From contig JAQUYR010000026.1 of the NCBI GenBank assembly GCA_028691715.1, positions 1 through 15,026 of the forward strand: a DNA stretch of 15,026 nt, in the 5' to 3' direction. A model generated the notes under the pieces. The model made no database searches. It had not been told where the DNA came from and was given only the letters and a program-made list of their open reading frames with translations. Made by a program: the position numbers and the translations under genes. Every line of letters begins with the position of its first letter. Positions within the stretch are counted from its first letter, which is position 1. The stretch is from Bacilli bacterium (lineage in GTDB: Bacteria; Bacillota_I; Bacilli_A; ML615J-28; CAG-698). Shown one piece after another: positions 1 to 7,385 of the stretch.

Positions 1-665
1 CCATAAATTATTGCTCCATAATTTATATCCCTAAATTGACTAATAGCAATCAAAGCTGATTGTTCCATTTCAACAATTATTGCTCCCTCTTCTCTTCTTA
101 AATTTATCTTATCAATAGTTTCCCGATAAAAAGCATCAGTTGTCCAAGTTTTCCCAATAATGTAATCGAGATTACAATCATCGAGATATTTCCTAATCTT
201 GTCAACGATTACCTTCTTAACTTCAATCTCCCTTGAGGGTTCAATATAATGATAACTAGTTCCCTCATCTCTGATTGCTGAACTGACAATTATATATTTC
301 CCACAAGTCACTTCCTTGACAAGCGAACCAGCTCCACCACAAAACATAACTCTATCAACCCCTAAAGCAATGGCTTCTTCTAAAATACCACCACAACTAG
401 GTGATCCAATTTTCCCGTGAATGACTAAAATATCATCGTCAACAAATTTATAGTATTCGCTGTCGTTTTCTCCTTTTAGTATTGCAAACAATTTTAATTG
501 TCCTTCTTCAATCAAGTTATTTATAACTTCTTTAAAAAAGCAAATTATTAGCATTGAAGGAAATGGTTTGTTATTGTCCAAAATTTTTCTGACAATTCGC
601 GGATTTATAAAAGCTTCCTTGTTGTCATCAAATTCTAATATTGGAAATTCCTTTTTAATCATCAT
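1..665 (-). CDS. Nucleoside phosphorylase, PNP/UDP family (partial, C-terminus beyond window)
   Basis: Reading the minus strand from ATG at 665 (or the adjacent ATG at 662) gives 221 codons without a stop up to the window edge. Upstream GGAGAG (671-676) is 5 or 8 bases from these two ATGs. The protein looks like a purine/uridine phosphorylase: a GSPSCGG stretch at the phosphate-binding end of the fold, FCGGAGSL in mid-protein, and VEMEQSALIAI, the conserved purine/ribose-binding Met-Glu region, followed by FRDINYGAIIY, which matches the end of that family's core. Such enzymes split nucleosides with phosphate into a base and (deoxy)ribose 1-phosphate in the cytoplasm. Family members are about 240-260 residues, so roughly 20-40 residues should lie left of position 1. 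The substrate (purine, uridine or other) cannot be told from this part. It has its own extended -10 promoter and is separated by a terminator from the gene upstream. Confidence 0.85.
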   Translation of the reverse strand, partial: MMIKKEFPILEFDDNKEAFINPRIVRKILDNNKPFPSMLIICFFKEVINNLIEEGQLKLFAILKGENDSEYYKFVDDDILVIHGKIGSPSCGGILEEAIALGVDRVMFCGGAGSLVKEVTCGKYIIVSSAIRDEGTSYHYIEPSREIEVKKVIVDKIRKYLDDCNLDYIIGKTWTTDAFYRETIDKINLRREEGAIIVEMEQSALIAISQFRDINYGAIIY

Positions 666-695
666 CAATTCTCTCCGTTTTTTGCCTATGAAGAC

Positions 696-704
696 ATTAT
701 AACA
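696..704 (-). promoter_or_regulatory. Extended -10 promoter for the nucleoside phosphorylase
   Basis: On the minus strand the sequence reads TGT-TATAAT (-10 at 701..696, TG at 704..703). No good -35 is visible 17 bases upstream, which is usual for extended -10 promoters. The start codon lies about 30 bases downstream. Confidence 0.6.
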
Positions 705-765
705 AATAATTCTTAAAAATTATAGACTTTTATACAAATAAAACTATTTTATGGCCCTTTTTTCT

Positions 766-802
766 AAAATAAAAAAGCTATCACTTATTTTAATGATAGC
801 CT
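766..802 (-). terminator. Rho-independent terminator after the two-SIS-domain gene
   Basis: Minus strand: a perfect 7-bp stem (GCTATCA/TGATAGC, 777-783 with 794-800), a 10-base loop, then a run of six T followed by a T-rich tail. It lies 13 bases past the stop codon at 813 and isolates this gene from the nucleoside phosphorylase. Confidence 0.8.
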
Positions 803-812
803 TTGTTTTAAT

Positions 813-2600
813 CTATTTAATCTCGTCTTTTTGTTCAAATCCCAATCGTTTCAATGTTTCAATAACATATGATTCACGATACTCATCTTCTGGTTTTCTA
901 TTGTAATATGAATAGAAGAATTCTTCATTTGCTTTTTCATATGAAAGTCCAGATATGAAAGAAATAATTCTAGTACTTCGGTCTATCAATTTTTTATTTG
1001 TTGGTAAAACTTGAACCATCCAATTACCCCAAACGCGACCCATCTTTGCCATTGTGGCAGTACTCATAAGATTGAAAGCTAATTTTACCATTAAATGAGG
1101 AAGTAAATCCATAATGGTATTAGGTAATTTAACTGGTACTAAAATTTCGTGTTCAGCAATTTTTTCTTCAGGGATATCTCCTAATCTAAAAGCCACACCT
1201 TCAGTGAACTTTAAAGAATTCTTTTTAAACCAAGCTACAGCTTGTTTGTTTGCAGATCCATTGATATCAATGCACATTAAACGAGATGGTTTACGAGAAT
1301 ATCTTGATGGATCATCTTCATTACCGATTACATAATCAGTAACTTCGCTTGCTCCTACCTTTGGAAGTTTATTGATTATATCCTGAGCTGCTTTCATTCT
1401 CTTGTAATCTTCAGCAGTCCATTCCAGTCCTTTAATTGGACGGCGGAAAACATGTTGCCATGCTACTTCATTTGGATATAATGGATTTTTAATATATGCC
1501 CAGCTTATTGGACTGGTATTATCAGTAAATTTTCTAAAAGGAGGCAGAGTGAATGTTGGTTGACGTTCAGTAGTATCAGTCATAATATCAATAAAATACT
1601 CACCAGTAACATAGGTCATCAAACCATTATTATTATATGTCTCTGTTTCCAAGTCAACAGCTGAAGCTAATCCTTTTAAAGCCTCGCCACTAGATAGTTG
1701 ATTTAATAAATCTTGATATGCTTTTGAGTATTCCTGTAATTCTAAAGCCTTGGCACCGATTGCTTCAATTTCTTGAGCAGATAAGTTTTCTTTTAACCAA
1801 CGCCAAGAAGCAACTTCTAAGGCAGCACCAGCAGCTAATAATTCAACTGTTGTAACTTCCATACGAGTAGATCCAGAAACGGCCATATTACCAACAAATA
1901 ATGGGATTTTTATGATGTCTTTTCTCTCAAAAACTACTCTAACACGGTCTAAATGCTTGCATAGAATATCCTCGGGGTTGCAAAATAAATAATAAGTTGT
2001 ACATCCACGTTCAATAGCTTCTAAAACCGAACCATTGATGCTGGCTGACAAACCACATTCAGCTAAACCGACAACAACATCACCAACTCCAACACCAGCT
2101 TCAACAACCTGTTGTCTACCAAATGACATATAATCTTCAAAATTTTCAACTGCTCTAACTAAGGCACGATCACCACCAGTCATTAAACTGTCAGTTATCT
2201 CACTAATTTCATTCAATTGAACTCTGCGCACTGGTAATTTTTGTCCTAAATCAGACCAGAATTTTCTCCAGGTAGCATCAAGTTGAAGAGCCATTCTACC
2301 ACTAGCGCCAACACTAGAAAATAAAATCTTCTTCTTATTAACTATAGCATTATAAATATCATCAACAAATCCTTTAAATTCCGGAGTTTCAAAAGCCTTT
2401 GCGGTAACTGCTGGAATATCAGCATCAGCTGATAAGATTGTCTTTACACCTTCAGCTGTACTCTTAGCGATTGTAGCACTCAAATTTTTCGTACGAGGGT
2501 TTGACTGTTCAGTGGGAATTACTCCTAAATGAAACTGCTTCTCATTTTCCAAGAAATCCTTACTAGCATCTTTGTAATTTTGTATTGTTTTGTAGATCAA
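813..2600 (-). CDS. Two-SIS-domain sugar-phosphate-binding protein, GCKR/MurQ-like
   Basis: The product of 595 residues resembles N-acetylmuramate-6-phosphate etherase (MurQ, about 300 residues) split by an extra domain, the layout of animal glucokinase regulatory protein (GCKR). The N-terminal PTEQSNPRT, the first SIS domain with SVGASGRMALQLDATW (residues 96-111), GGDRALVRAVENFED (142-156) and SGSTRME (242-248) are all MurQ/GCKR landmarks. About 250 residues later, after a presumed second SIS domain (about 315-500), comes KLAFNLMSTATMAKMGRVWG (506-525) and PTNKKLIDR, the MurQ/GCKR C-terminal motif. At the position of MurQ's LDASE catalytic Glu there is Trp (LDATW), so ordinary etherase activity is doubtful; a hexose-phosphate sensor or a changed lyase/isomerase is possible. 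Start: GTG at 2609 also keeps the frame, but it lies inside the GAAGGAG ribosome site (2609-2615). TTG at 2600 is 8 bases from that site and is preferred. Confidence 0.8.
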   Translation of the reverse strand: MIYKTIQNYKDASKDFLENEKQFHLGVIPTEQSNPRTKNLSATIAKSTAEGVKTILSADADIPAVTAKAFETPEFKGFVDDIYNAIVNKKKILFSSVGASGRMALQLDATWRKFWSDLGQKLPVRRVQLNEISEITDSLMTGGDRALVRAVENFEDYMSFGRQQVVEAGVGVGDVVVGLAECGLSASINGSVLEAIERGCTTYYLFCNPEDILCKHLDRVRVVFERKDIIKIPLFVGNMAVSGSTRMEVTTVELLAAGAALEVASWRWLKENLSAQEIEAIGAKALELQEYSKAYQDLLNQLSSGEALKGLASAVDLETETYNNNGLMTYVTGEYFIDIMTDTTERQPTFTLPPFRKFTDNTSPISWAYIKNPLYPNEVAWQHVFRRPIKGLEWTAEDYKRMKAAQDIINKLPKVGASEVTDYVIGNEDDPSRYSRKPSRLMCIDINGSANKQAVAWFKKNSLKFTEGVAFRLGDIPEEKIAEHEILVPVKLPNTIMDLLPHLMVKLAFNLMSTATMAKMGRVWGNWMVQVLPTNKKLIDRSTRIISFISGLSYEKANEEFFYSYYNRKPEDEYRESYVIETLKRLGFEQKDEIK

Positions 2601-2646
2601 GATAAACACTCCTTCATATTTTTATTTTTATTCCTAAAACCGATTT

Positions 2647-2675
2647 ATTATATCACATATCCTATTTTTTGACAA
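2647..2675 (-). promoter_or_regulatory. Promoter of the two-SIS-domain gene
   Basis: Minus strand: -35 TTGTCA (2675..2670), 17-base spacer, -10 TATAAT (2652..2647), with TGA just before the -10 (extended form). It lies between the upstream kinase stop and the ribosome site. No terminator is visible after the kinase gene, so some read-through into this gene is also likely. Confidence 0.75.
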
Positions 2676-2713
2676 TATAAATTGCGTTTTCATTTGTCTT
2701 AAATATTAATTCA

Positions 2714-3658
2714 TCACTTATTGTTTTTTACTAACAAATATGACTTATATTCCTGAAGATGTTTTTCAACTTCATCTCTAGAAGGAATACTTGGCATAAC
2801 ATAATCCCGAGAAACACTTATTCCAGCAGCCACTATTGCAAATAGACTGGCATCAAATAGACTAGACCCTTCACCTATTTTAACAGCTAGGGCCCCATTA
2901 AAGACATCTCCTGCTCCTGTTGTATCAACTGTTTTTAGATTATAGGAAGGAAGATGGAGAACTTTTTTGTTTTCTAATAAAAGAATTCCTTTTTCTCCTA
3001 GAGTAACAATCATCTTATCCCTTCCGAGAGTGGGTAATATCTCTATTAGTTGCGAAATGTTTATTTTATCATCAAGATTAAACAATTTTTTTACTTCCTG
3101 AAAATTCGGTGTCAACAACCAAGTTTTATCAAATGTTTCTTTATTGTATAAAATTGCTGGTGCGGGATTGAGAATTATTCTTTTCTTTTTTTCAAAAGCA
3201 AAATTGATTATTTCAAAAACAATATCTAGAGGTGTTTCTAATTGTAAAAGCACAATATCACAGCTTTCAATGCTGTGCTTTAATTCCTCTAAATCATCAA
3301 TATCGATTTGAGAACTAGCTCCAGGATAAACCGTTACTTGATTTTCCCCTTTTTTATTGCGAATAATTGTAGCCAGTGCTGTTTTAAAGGGTTTTCTAAG
3401 CAATTGATAATTAATTTTTTCATCATACAAAAAATCATCACATAGTTTACCATAGATATCATCGCCAATTGCCCCCACAAAAAATGGTTCTCCACCCAAT
3501 CTTTTTATGGTTACTGCCTGATTAAATCCTTTGCCTCCAACCTCTTCATGAATAGACTGGGCTTTCAGTGTTTCCTCTTGTTTGTGGAAATGGTCAACCT
3601 TTAAGAAAATAGACTGACCACAAAGTCCTATAATAACAATTTTTGGTTTTTTCATCAT
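2714..3658 (-). CDS. PfkB-family sugar kinase, ribokinase-like
   Basis: This cytoplasmic kinase transfers phosphate from ATP to a sugar or nucleoside. Numbered from ATG at 3658 (314 residues), it has the substrate-side signature GGKGFNQAVTIKRLGG at residues 41-56, NPAPA at 164-168, TPN in the middle of the C-terminal half, and the ATP/anion-hole signature DTTGAGDVFNG at 245-255, with Asp251 the expected catalytic base. The GGKG.NQAV, NPAPA and DTTGAGD set resembles ribokinase/deoxyribokinase more than fructokinase or phosphofructokinase, but the substrate remains a guess. Start: an in-frame GTG lies at 3667, but a GGTGA ribosome-site match sits 5 and 8 bases before the tandem ATGs at 3658 and 3655, so one of these is favoured. 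It ends in TGA, which shows that TGA is a stop here. The GCKR-like gene follows about 110 bases downstream, which suggests a joint role in sugar-phosphate control (inference). Confidence 0.85.
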   Translation of the reverse strand: MMKKPKIVIIGLCGQSIFLKVDHFHKQEETLKAQSIHEEVGGKGFNQAVTIKRLGGEPFFVGAIGDDIYGKLCDDFLYDEKINYQLLRKPFKTALATIIRNKKGENQVTVYPGASSQIDIDDLEELKHSIESCDIVLLQLETPLDIVFEIINFAFEKKKRIILNPAPAILYNKETFDKTWLLTPNFQEVKKLFNLDDKINISQLIEILPTLGRDKMIVTLGEKGILLLENKKVLHLPSYNLKTVDTTGAGDVFNGALAVKIGEGSSLFDASLFAIVAAGISVSRDYVMPSIPSRDEVEKHLQEYKSYLLVKNNK

Positions 3659-3674
3659 ATTCTTCACCGACTAA

Positions 3675-3703
3675 ATTATACTATTCTTTATTTATATTTA
3701 CAA
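3675..3703 (-). promoter_or_regulatory. Promoter of the PfkB kinase gene
   Basis: Minus strand: -35 TTGTAA (3703..3698), 17-base spacer, -10 TATAAT (3680..3675), just downstream of the polyamine operon terminator. Confidence 0.7.
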
Positions 3704-3708
3704 GCAAT

Positions 3709-3738
3709 AAAAAGATAGGGATCAAATATATCCCTATC
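3709..3738 (-). terminator. Rho-independent terminator of the polyamine operon
   Basis: Minus strand: stem GATAGGGAT/ATCCCTATC (9 bp, 3714-3722 with 3730-3738), 7-base loop, then TTTTTATT. It begins 5 bases after the amidase stop codon. Confidence 0.85.
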
Positions 3739-3743
3739 ATCAA

Positions 3744-4610
3744 CTACTTTCTTTTACCGTCTAAATGCATTATAGCATCATACATTTCTGGTCGACGATC
3801 TCTGAACACTCCCCAGTAACGGCGTTTTTTGTTTATTTCTGTTAAATCAAACTCACTGATTAAATAACCCTCTTCTTCGCGATTTAAACTACCTATTATT
3901 TCTCCCTCAGGATTACTGATAAAAGAAGAACCATAGAAAGTCATTGAAGAATTATCCTGAATTTCGGTACCAACACGATTTGAAGCGACAACAGGTATGA
4001 TATTAGCTGCTGCATGCCCTCTCATAACATTTTGCCAATGTTTCATGCTATCTGTCGGTAGAATTGGCTCACTGCCAATAGCCGTTGGGAATAATAGAAT
4101 CTCTGCTCCCATCAAAGCTAAACATCTAGCGGTTTCTGGGAACCATTGATCCCAACATATTCCAAGACCAACTCTACCAAACTTTGTATTGAAAACTTTA
4201 AATCCAGTATCGCCAGGAGAAAAATAGAATTTTTCTTCATAGCAAGTACCAGTAGGGATATGCGTTTTTCGATAAATTCCTAGGTTTGTTCCATCAGCAT
4301 CAATAAAAGCTACAGAATTAAAATAATTATTTCCTGCTTTTTCAAAAAAGCTAAGCGGAATGACAACCCTATTTTCTTTAGCAACTTCTTGAAACTCCTC
4401 AATGAATTTAGAGGTTTCTACCTCCTCTGCTAGATCAAAATGTTTATAATCCTCTGTCTGGCAAAAATATGGAGTTTTGAATAGTTCTTGTAATAAAACG
4501 ATATTGGCACCGTTTTTAGCGCATTCAATGACCATCTCTTTAGCTTTCTTAATATTATTCTCGATATCCCATGTTATCTTCATCTGGGTTGCCGCTACTT
4601 TGATTTTCAT
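3744..4610 (-). CDS. aguB: N-carbamoylputrescine amidase (nitrilase superfamily)
   Basis: This enzyme hydrolyses N-carbamoylputrescine to putrescine, ammonia and carbon dioxide, the last step of the agmatine route, in the cytoplasm. The 288-residue length is normal. The nitrilase catalytic triad is readable: Glu42 in LLQELF, Lys115 in YRKTHIP and Cys152 in GLGICWDQWFPETAR. Family-typical features of plant and bacterial N-carbamoylputrescine amidases are also present: FKTPYFCQ (44-51), KFYFSPGDTGFKVF (127-140) and the C-terminal FRDRRPEMY (269-277). The start ATG at 4610 follows GGGGAG (4617-4622) by 6 bases. It lies 14 bases after the arginine decarboxylase-agmatine deiminase fusion gene and is followed directly by a terminator, so the pair forms a two-gene operon whose products cover the whole path from arginine to putrescine. 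This context supports the substrate assignment over other nitrilase-family amidases. Confidence 0.93.
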   Translation of the reverse strand: MKIKVAATQMKITWDIENNIKKAKEMVIECAKNGANIVLLQELFKTPYFCQTEDYKHFDLAEEVETSKFIEEFQEVAKENRVVIPLSFFEKAGNNYFNSVAFIDADGTNLGIYRKTHIPTGTCYEEKFYFSPGDTGFKVFNTKFGRVGLGICWDQWFPETARCLALMGAEILLFPTAIGSEPILPTDSMKHWQNVMRGHAAANIIPVVASNRVGTEIQDNSSMTFYGSSFISNPEGEIIGSLNREEEGYLISEFDLTEINKKRRYWGVFRDRRPEMYDAIMHLDGKRK

Positions 4611-4624
4611 ATTGATCTCCCCTT

Positions 4625-7225
4625 CTATAATTTAGTTGGTATTTGCATAGTAATACAGTGAATATTTCCTCCGCCTAGAAGAATTTCTCTGGTATTTATT
4701 TGGATTATTTCCTTTTCAGGATAGTTCAATTTAATTATTTCATAGGCAATTTTATCCTCTGGCACTCCAAATCCTGGTAAAATAACATATGAATCAGATT
4801 GATAAAAATTCACATAACTTGCTGAAAGTCTTGAATTACCCGGACGTTCTTTACTGGTATGATTACTGTTATCAATTCCTTTAGCTTCTTCCTCGGTCAT
4901 ATATAGAGGCTTAGGTAAAGGTATTTTAACAATTTCAAATCTTCTTCCCTTAGAATCAGTTGTTTCGCTTAGAGTATTATAGGCATCAACACACATTTCA
5001 TACTGAGGATCATCAACATCATCACACCAAGAAAGAGCGATTTTTCCAGGAGCTAAGAAGCATGCCATATTATCAATATGTTCATTTGTTTCATCAAGGT
5101 AAATACCATTCTTTAACCAAATTACTTTTTCAACATTCAAGTGTTCTTTAAGAATATTCTCAATTTCATCTTTTGTAAGGGTTGGATTTCGGCCTTCACT
5201 CAACAGGCAAGCCTCAGTTGTAAGGCAAGTTCCTTCACCATCAAAATGAACACTTCCTCCTTCAAGGATGAAGCCTTTGTTTAAATAATAAGAAAATCCT
5301 AATTTCTCGCAAACCTTTTTTGCTAGGGCGTCATCAAAATCCCAATTTGTATATAAGCCATCAACATTTCCACCCCAAGCATTAAAACCAAAATCAATGC
5401 CTCTGATTTCTTTTTCATTGACTACAAATATTGGCATGTTATCTCTAGCCCAAGCATCATTATATTCAATCTTAAGCATTCTAACATTTTTCATTCTGAA
5501 TTCTTTAGAAGCCTTAGTATAGATTGTTGGATCAATTCCTAGATACACTGGTTCATATTGAGCAATCGTCTCAATTATTTGTTTTAGATTAGCTCTGGCA
5601 TTTGCCCCAGCATTTCTCCAGGTATCTTTTCGATATGGAAGCAGAGTAAGTGTAGCTAGATGTTTTCTTCCCTCAAATGGAACACTGAAACCATCTTCTC
5701 TTGGTGTTGTTAATATTTTTGAATAATATCCTTCAATCTTCCTCTGATATCTTGAATAATTTATCCAAGATTTTTGGTCGATTACTGAAACACTGCCATC
5801 ATCATAATCGCTTAAGATAGTTGAACCTGTTCCCTTATAATATTCTATTCTTCTGACCAACTCTTCGGTGAAAACCTCTCCTGGAACTACTAGGGGAATT
5901 CCTGGAGGATATACCATAATTGATTCCTTCGATATCTCATCAATAGCATTTGCCAGCATTACTCTTTTTGTAGCAGCATGATATGCTGTACGTGGTCTTA
6001 ATAGAGCAATTGGAAACTCAATATTAAAATGGTGGCGCGGATAATTCATTGCTCCAACATAGTATTCCTTTGATATCTCTTTTAAAGCATTTACAAGATT
6101 ATCAACATGTTCTTTTTTTGTTCCAATACCACTAATTCCTAAGACAACATATGTCTCAGCAAGTTCCATCTGGATTTTGTATTTATCTTTTAATATATTA
6201 TATAGTTCAAAACCAGTGAGTTTGATCATATCGAGTTCAATAACTAGCTTGGTCTCATCATAATCATAACATCCCTTGTTAACGAAATGTTCTTTTCCTC
6301 TGGGCTTGAATCCGGGAATTTTTTCAATTTCCTCACGGGCGTAATTAGCAAAGTCTATCGCTCTATCAATAGCTTCTTTTCCTTCAACAGCCATAAACTT
6401 TCTAGCGGCATCCAAGCTGGCGATTAATATAGATGATGGACTGGTTGTACTGATAGCATTAAGGGTTTTACGAATACTATAATCAGAAACACGATTACCT
6501 TTCCTAAGGAGAACTGATGATTGAGTAAGTGAACCACCCATCTTATGAATACTGACAGCACTCATATCCGCACCACATTCCATCGCACTCAGGGGAGCCT
6601 TATCAGAAAAGCCAAAATGAGCACCATGAGCTTCATCCACTAGACAAATCATTGAGTGTTCATGAGCCAAATCAACAATTTTTTGAAGTTCACCAACCGC
6701 TCCAAAATAAGTTGGATTAATAACAAATATCGCTTTAGCACTGGGATGCTTTCTAATTGTTCTTCGATAATCTTCAAATGTTGGTTGATTAGCGATTTCT
6801 AAATCAGAATCCAATTCTGGCATAACAAAGACAGGCATAGCTCCACTTAAAATCAATCCATTTATAACTGACTTATGGCAATTTCTTGGAACAATAATTC
6901 TATCATTCGCCTTACATGTTGCCATAATCATAGCAATAATTCCACTACTTGTACCATTCAAAAGAAAAAATGCCTGATCAGCTCCGTAAGCATCAGCCAT
7001 TAAAGCCTCCGCTTCTTTAATTACTCCAACAGGACGATTCAGATTATCCAGTCCTCTAGGGGCATTGACATCAGCCTTATAGACTATTTGCCCAATATAA
7101 CGACTGAAGTCGTTCTCAACATTTCCCATATGGTGACCTGGCACATCAAAGGGTGATATTCCTTCTTCCATATATTTTTTTAACGCATCTAAATATGGCG
7201 TTTTATTCTGATCTAATTGTGCCAA
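4625..7225 (-). CDS. Arginine decarboxylase - agmatine deiminase fusion protein
   Basis: One 866-residue chain carries two successive polyamine enzymes. Residues 1 to about 495 are a fold-type I PLP decarboxylase of the Orn/Lys/Arg group, close to Bacillus-type SpeA: FDVPGHHMG (26-34), GTSSG (91-95), DEAHGAHFG (197-205), SIHKMGGSLTQSS (225-237) with Lys228 the expected PLP lysine, and YPPGIPLVVPGE (439-450). Residues from about 510 to 866 are agmatine deiminase (AguA type): NDAWARD (589-595), FGFNAWGG (612-619), LEGGS (654-658), DETNEHIDN (711-719) with His716, PKPLYMTEEEA (771-781), and GGGNIHCIT (851-859) with the catalytic Cys857. Both halves look complete. Arginine would give agmatine, then N-carbamoylputrescine for the amidase encoded next. 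Agmatine deiminase in the same chain makes arginine the likely decarboxylase substrate. Start: TTG at 7225, with GAGGT (7232-7236) 6 bases upstream. Confidence 0.93.
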   Translation of the reverse strand: MAQLDQNKTPYLDALKKYMEEGISPFDVPGHHMGNVENDFSRYIGQIVYKADVNAPRGLDNLNRPVGVIKEAEALMADAYGADQAFFLLNGTSSGIIAMIMATCKANDRIIVPRNCHKSVINGLILSGAMPVFVMPELDSDLEIANQPTFEDYRRTIRKHPSAKAIFVINPTYFGAVGELQKIVDLAHEHSMICLVDEAHGAHFGFSDKAPLSAMECGADMSAVSIHKMGGSLTQSSVLLRKGNRVSDYSIRKTLNAISTTSPSSILIASLDAARKFMAVEGKEAIDRAIDFANYAREEIEKIPGFKPRGKEHFVNKGCYDYDETKLVIELDMIKLTGFELYNILKDKYKIQMELAETYVVLGISGIGTKKEHVDNLVNALKEISKEYYVGAMNYPRHHFNIEFPIALLRPRTAYHAATKRVMLANAIDEISKESIMVYPPGIPLVVPGEVFTEELVRRIEYYKGTGSTILSDYDDGSVSVIDQKSWINYSRYQRKIEGYYSKILTTPREDGFSVPFEGRKHLATLTLLPYRKDTWRNAGANARANLKQIIETIAQYEPVYLGIDPTIYTKASKEFRMKNVRMLKIEYNDAWARDNMPIFVVNEKEIRGIDFGFNAWGGNVDGLYTNWDFDDALAKKVCEKLGFSYYLNKGFILEGGSVHFDGEGTCLTTEACLLSEGRNPTLTKDEIENILKEHLNVEKVIWLKNGIYLDETNEHIDNMACFLAPGKIALSWCDDVDDPQYEMCVDAYNTLSETTDSKGRRFEIVKIPLPKPLYMTEEEAKGIDNSNHTSKERPGNSRLSASYVNFYQSDSYVILPGFGVPEDKIAYEIIKLNYPEKEIIQINTREILLGGGNIHCITMQIPTKL

Positions 7226-7261
7226 CTCTGTACCTCACTTCATATCATTTTTAACGCATAA

Positions 7262-7290
7262 ATTGTATACTAATTAAACAATTAATGCAA
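7262..7290 (-). promoter_or_regulatory. Promoter of the polyamine operon
   Basis: Minus strand: -35 TTGCAT (7290..7285), 17-base spacer, -10 TACAAT (7267..7262), about 26 bases before the ribosome site of the fusion gene. No operator or riboswitch is evident in the short leader. Confidence 0.6.
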
Positions 7291-7385
7291 TACATTTTTT
7301 GTTTTTTTAATTATCATTTTATTTGGTAATTTAAAGGCTTGTTTTTATTGCAAAAAATTGATAAGATAATTTAAAGGAGATTCCT

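Noticed and set aside
1114..1335. 73-codon plus-strand frame
   Set aside because: It is antisense to the conserved C-terminal half of the double-SIS protein, with no supporting signals.
2676..2713. Possible terminator after the PfkB kinase gene
   Set aside because: Only a GACAA/TTGTC 5-bp pairing with a long loop and no T-run could be found.
4960..5151. His-rich 63-codon frame on the plus strand
   Set aside because: It lies wholly antisense to the conserved agmatine deiminase domain, without a credible ribosome site. The His-richness comes from antisense reading of the coding strand.
7339..7370. Possible plus-strand promoter (TTGTTT, 17 bases, TAAGAT) for the metallopeptidase-like gene
   Set aside because: The implied transcription start would fall inside the ribosome site, leaving no room for it, so it was not listed.
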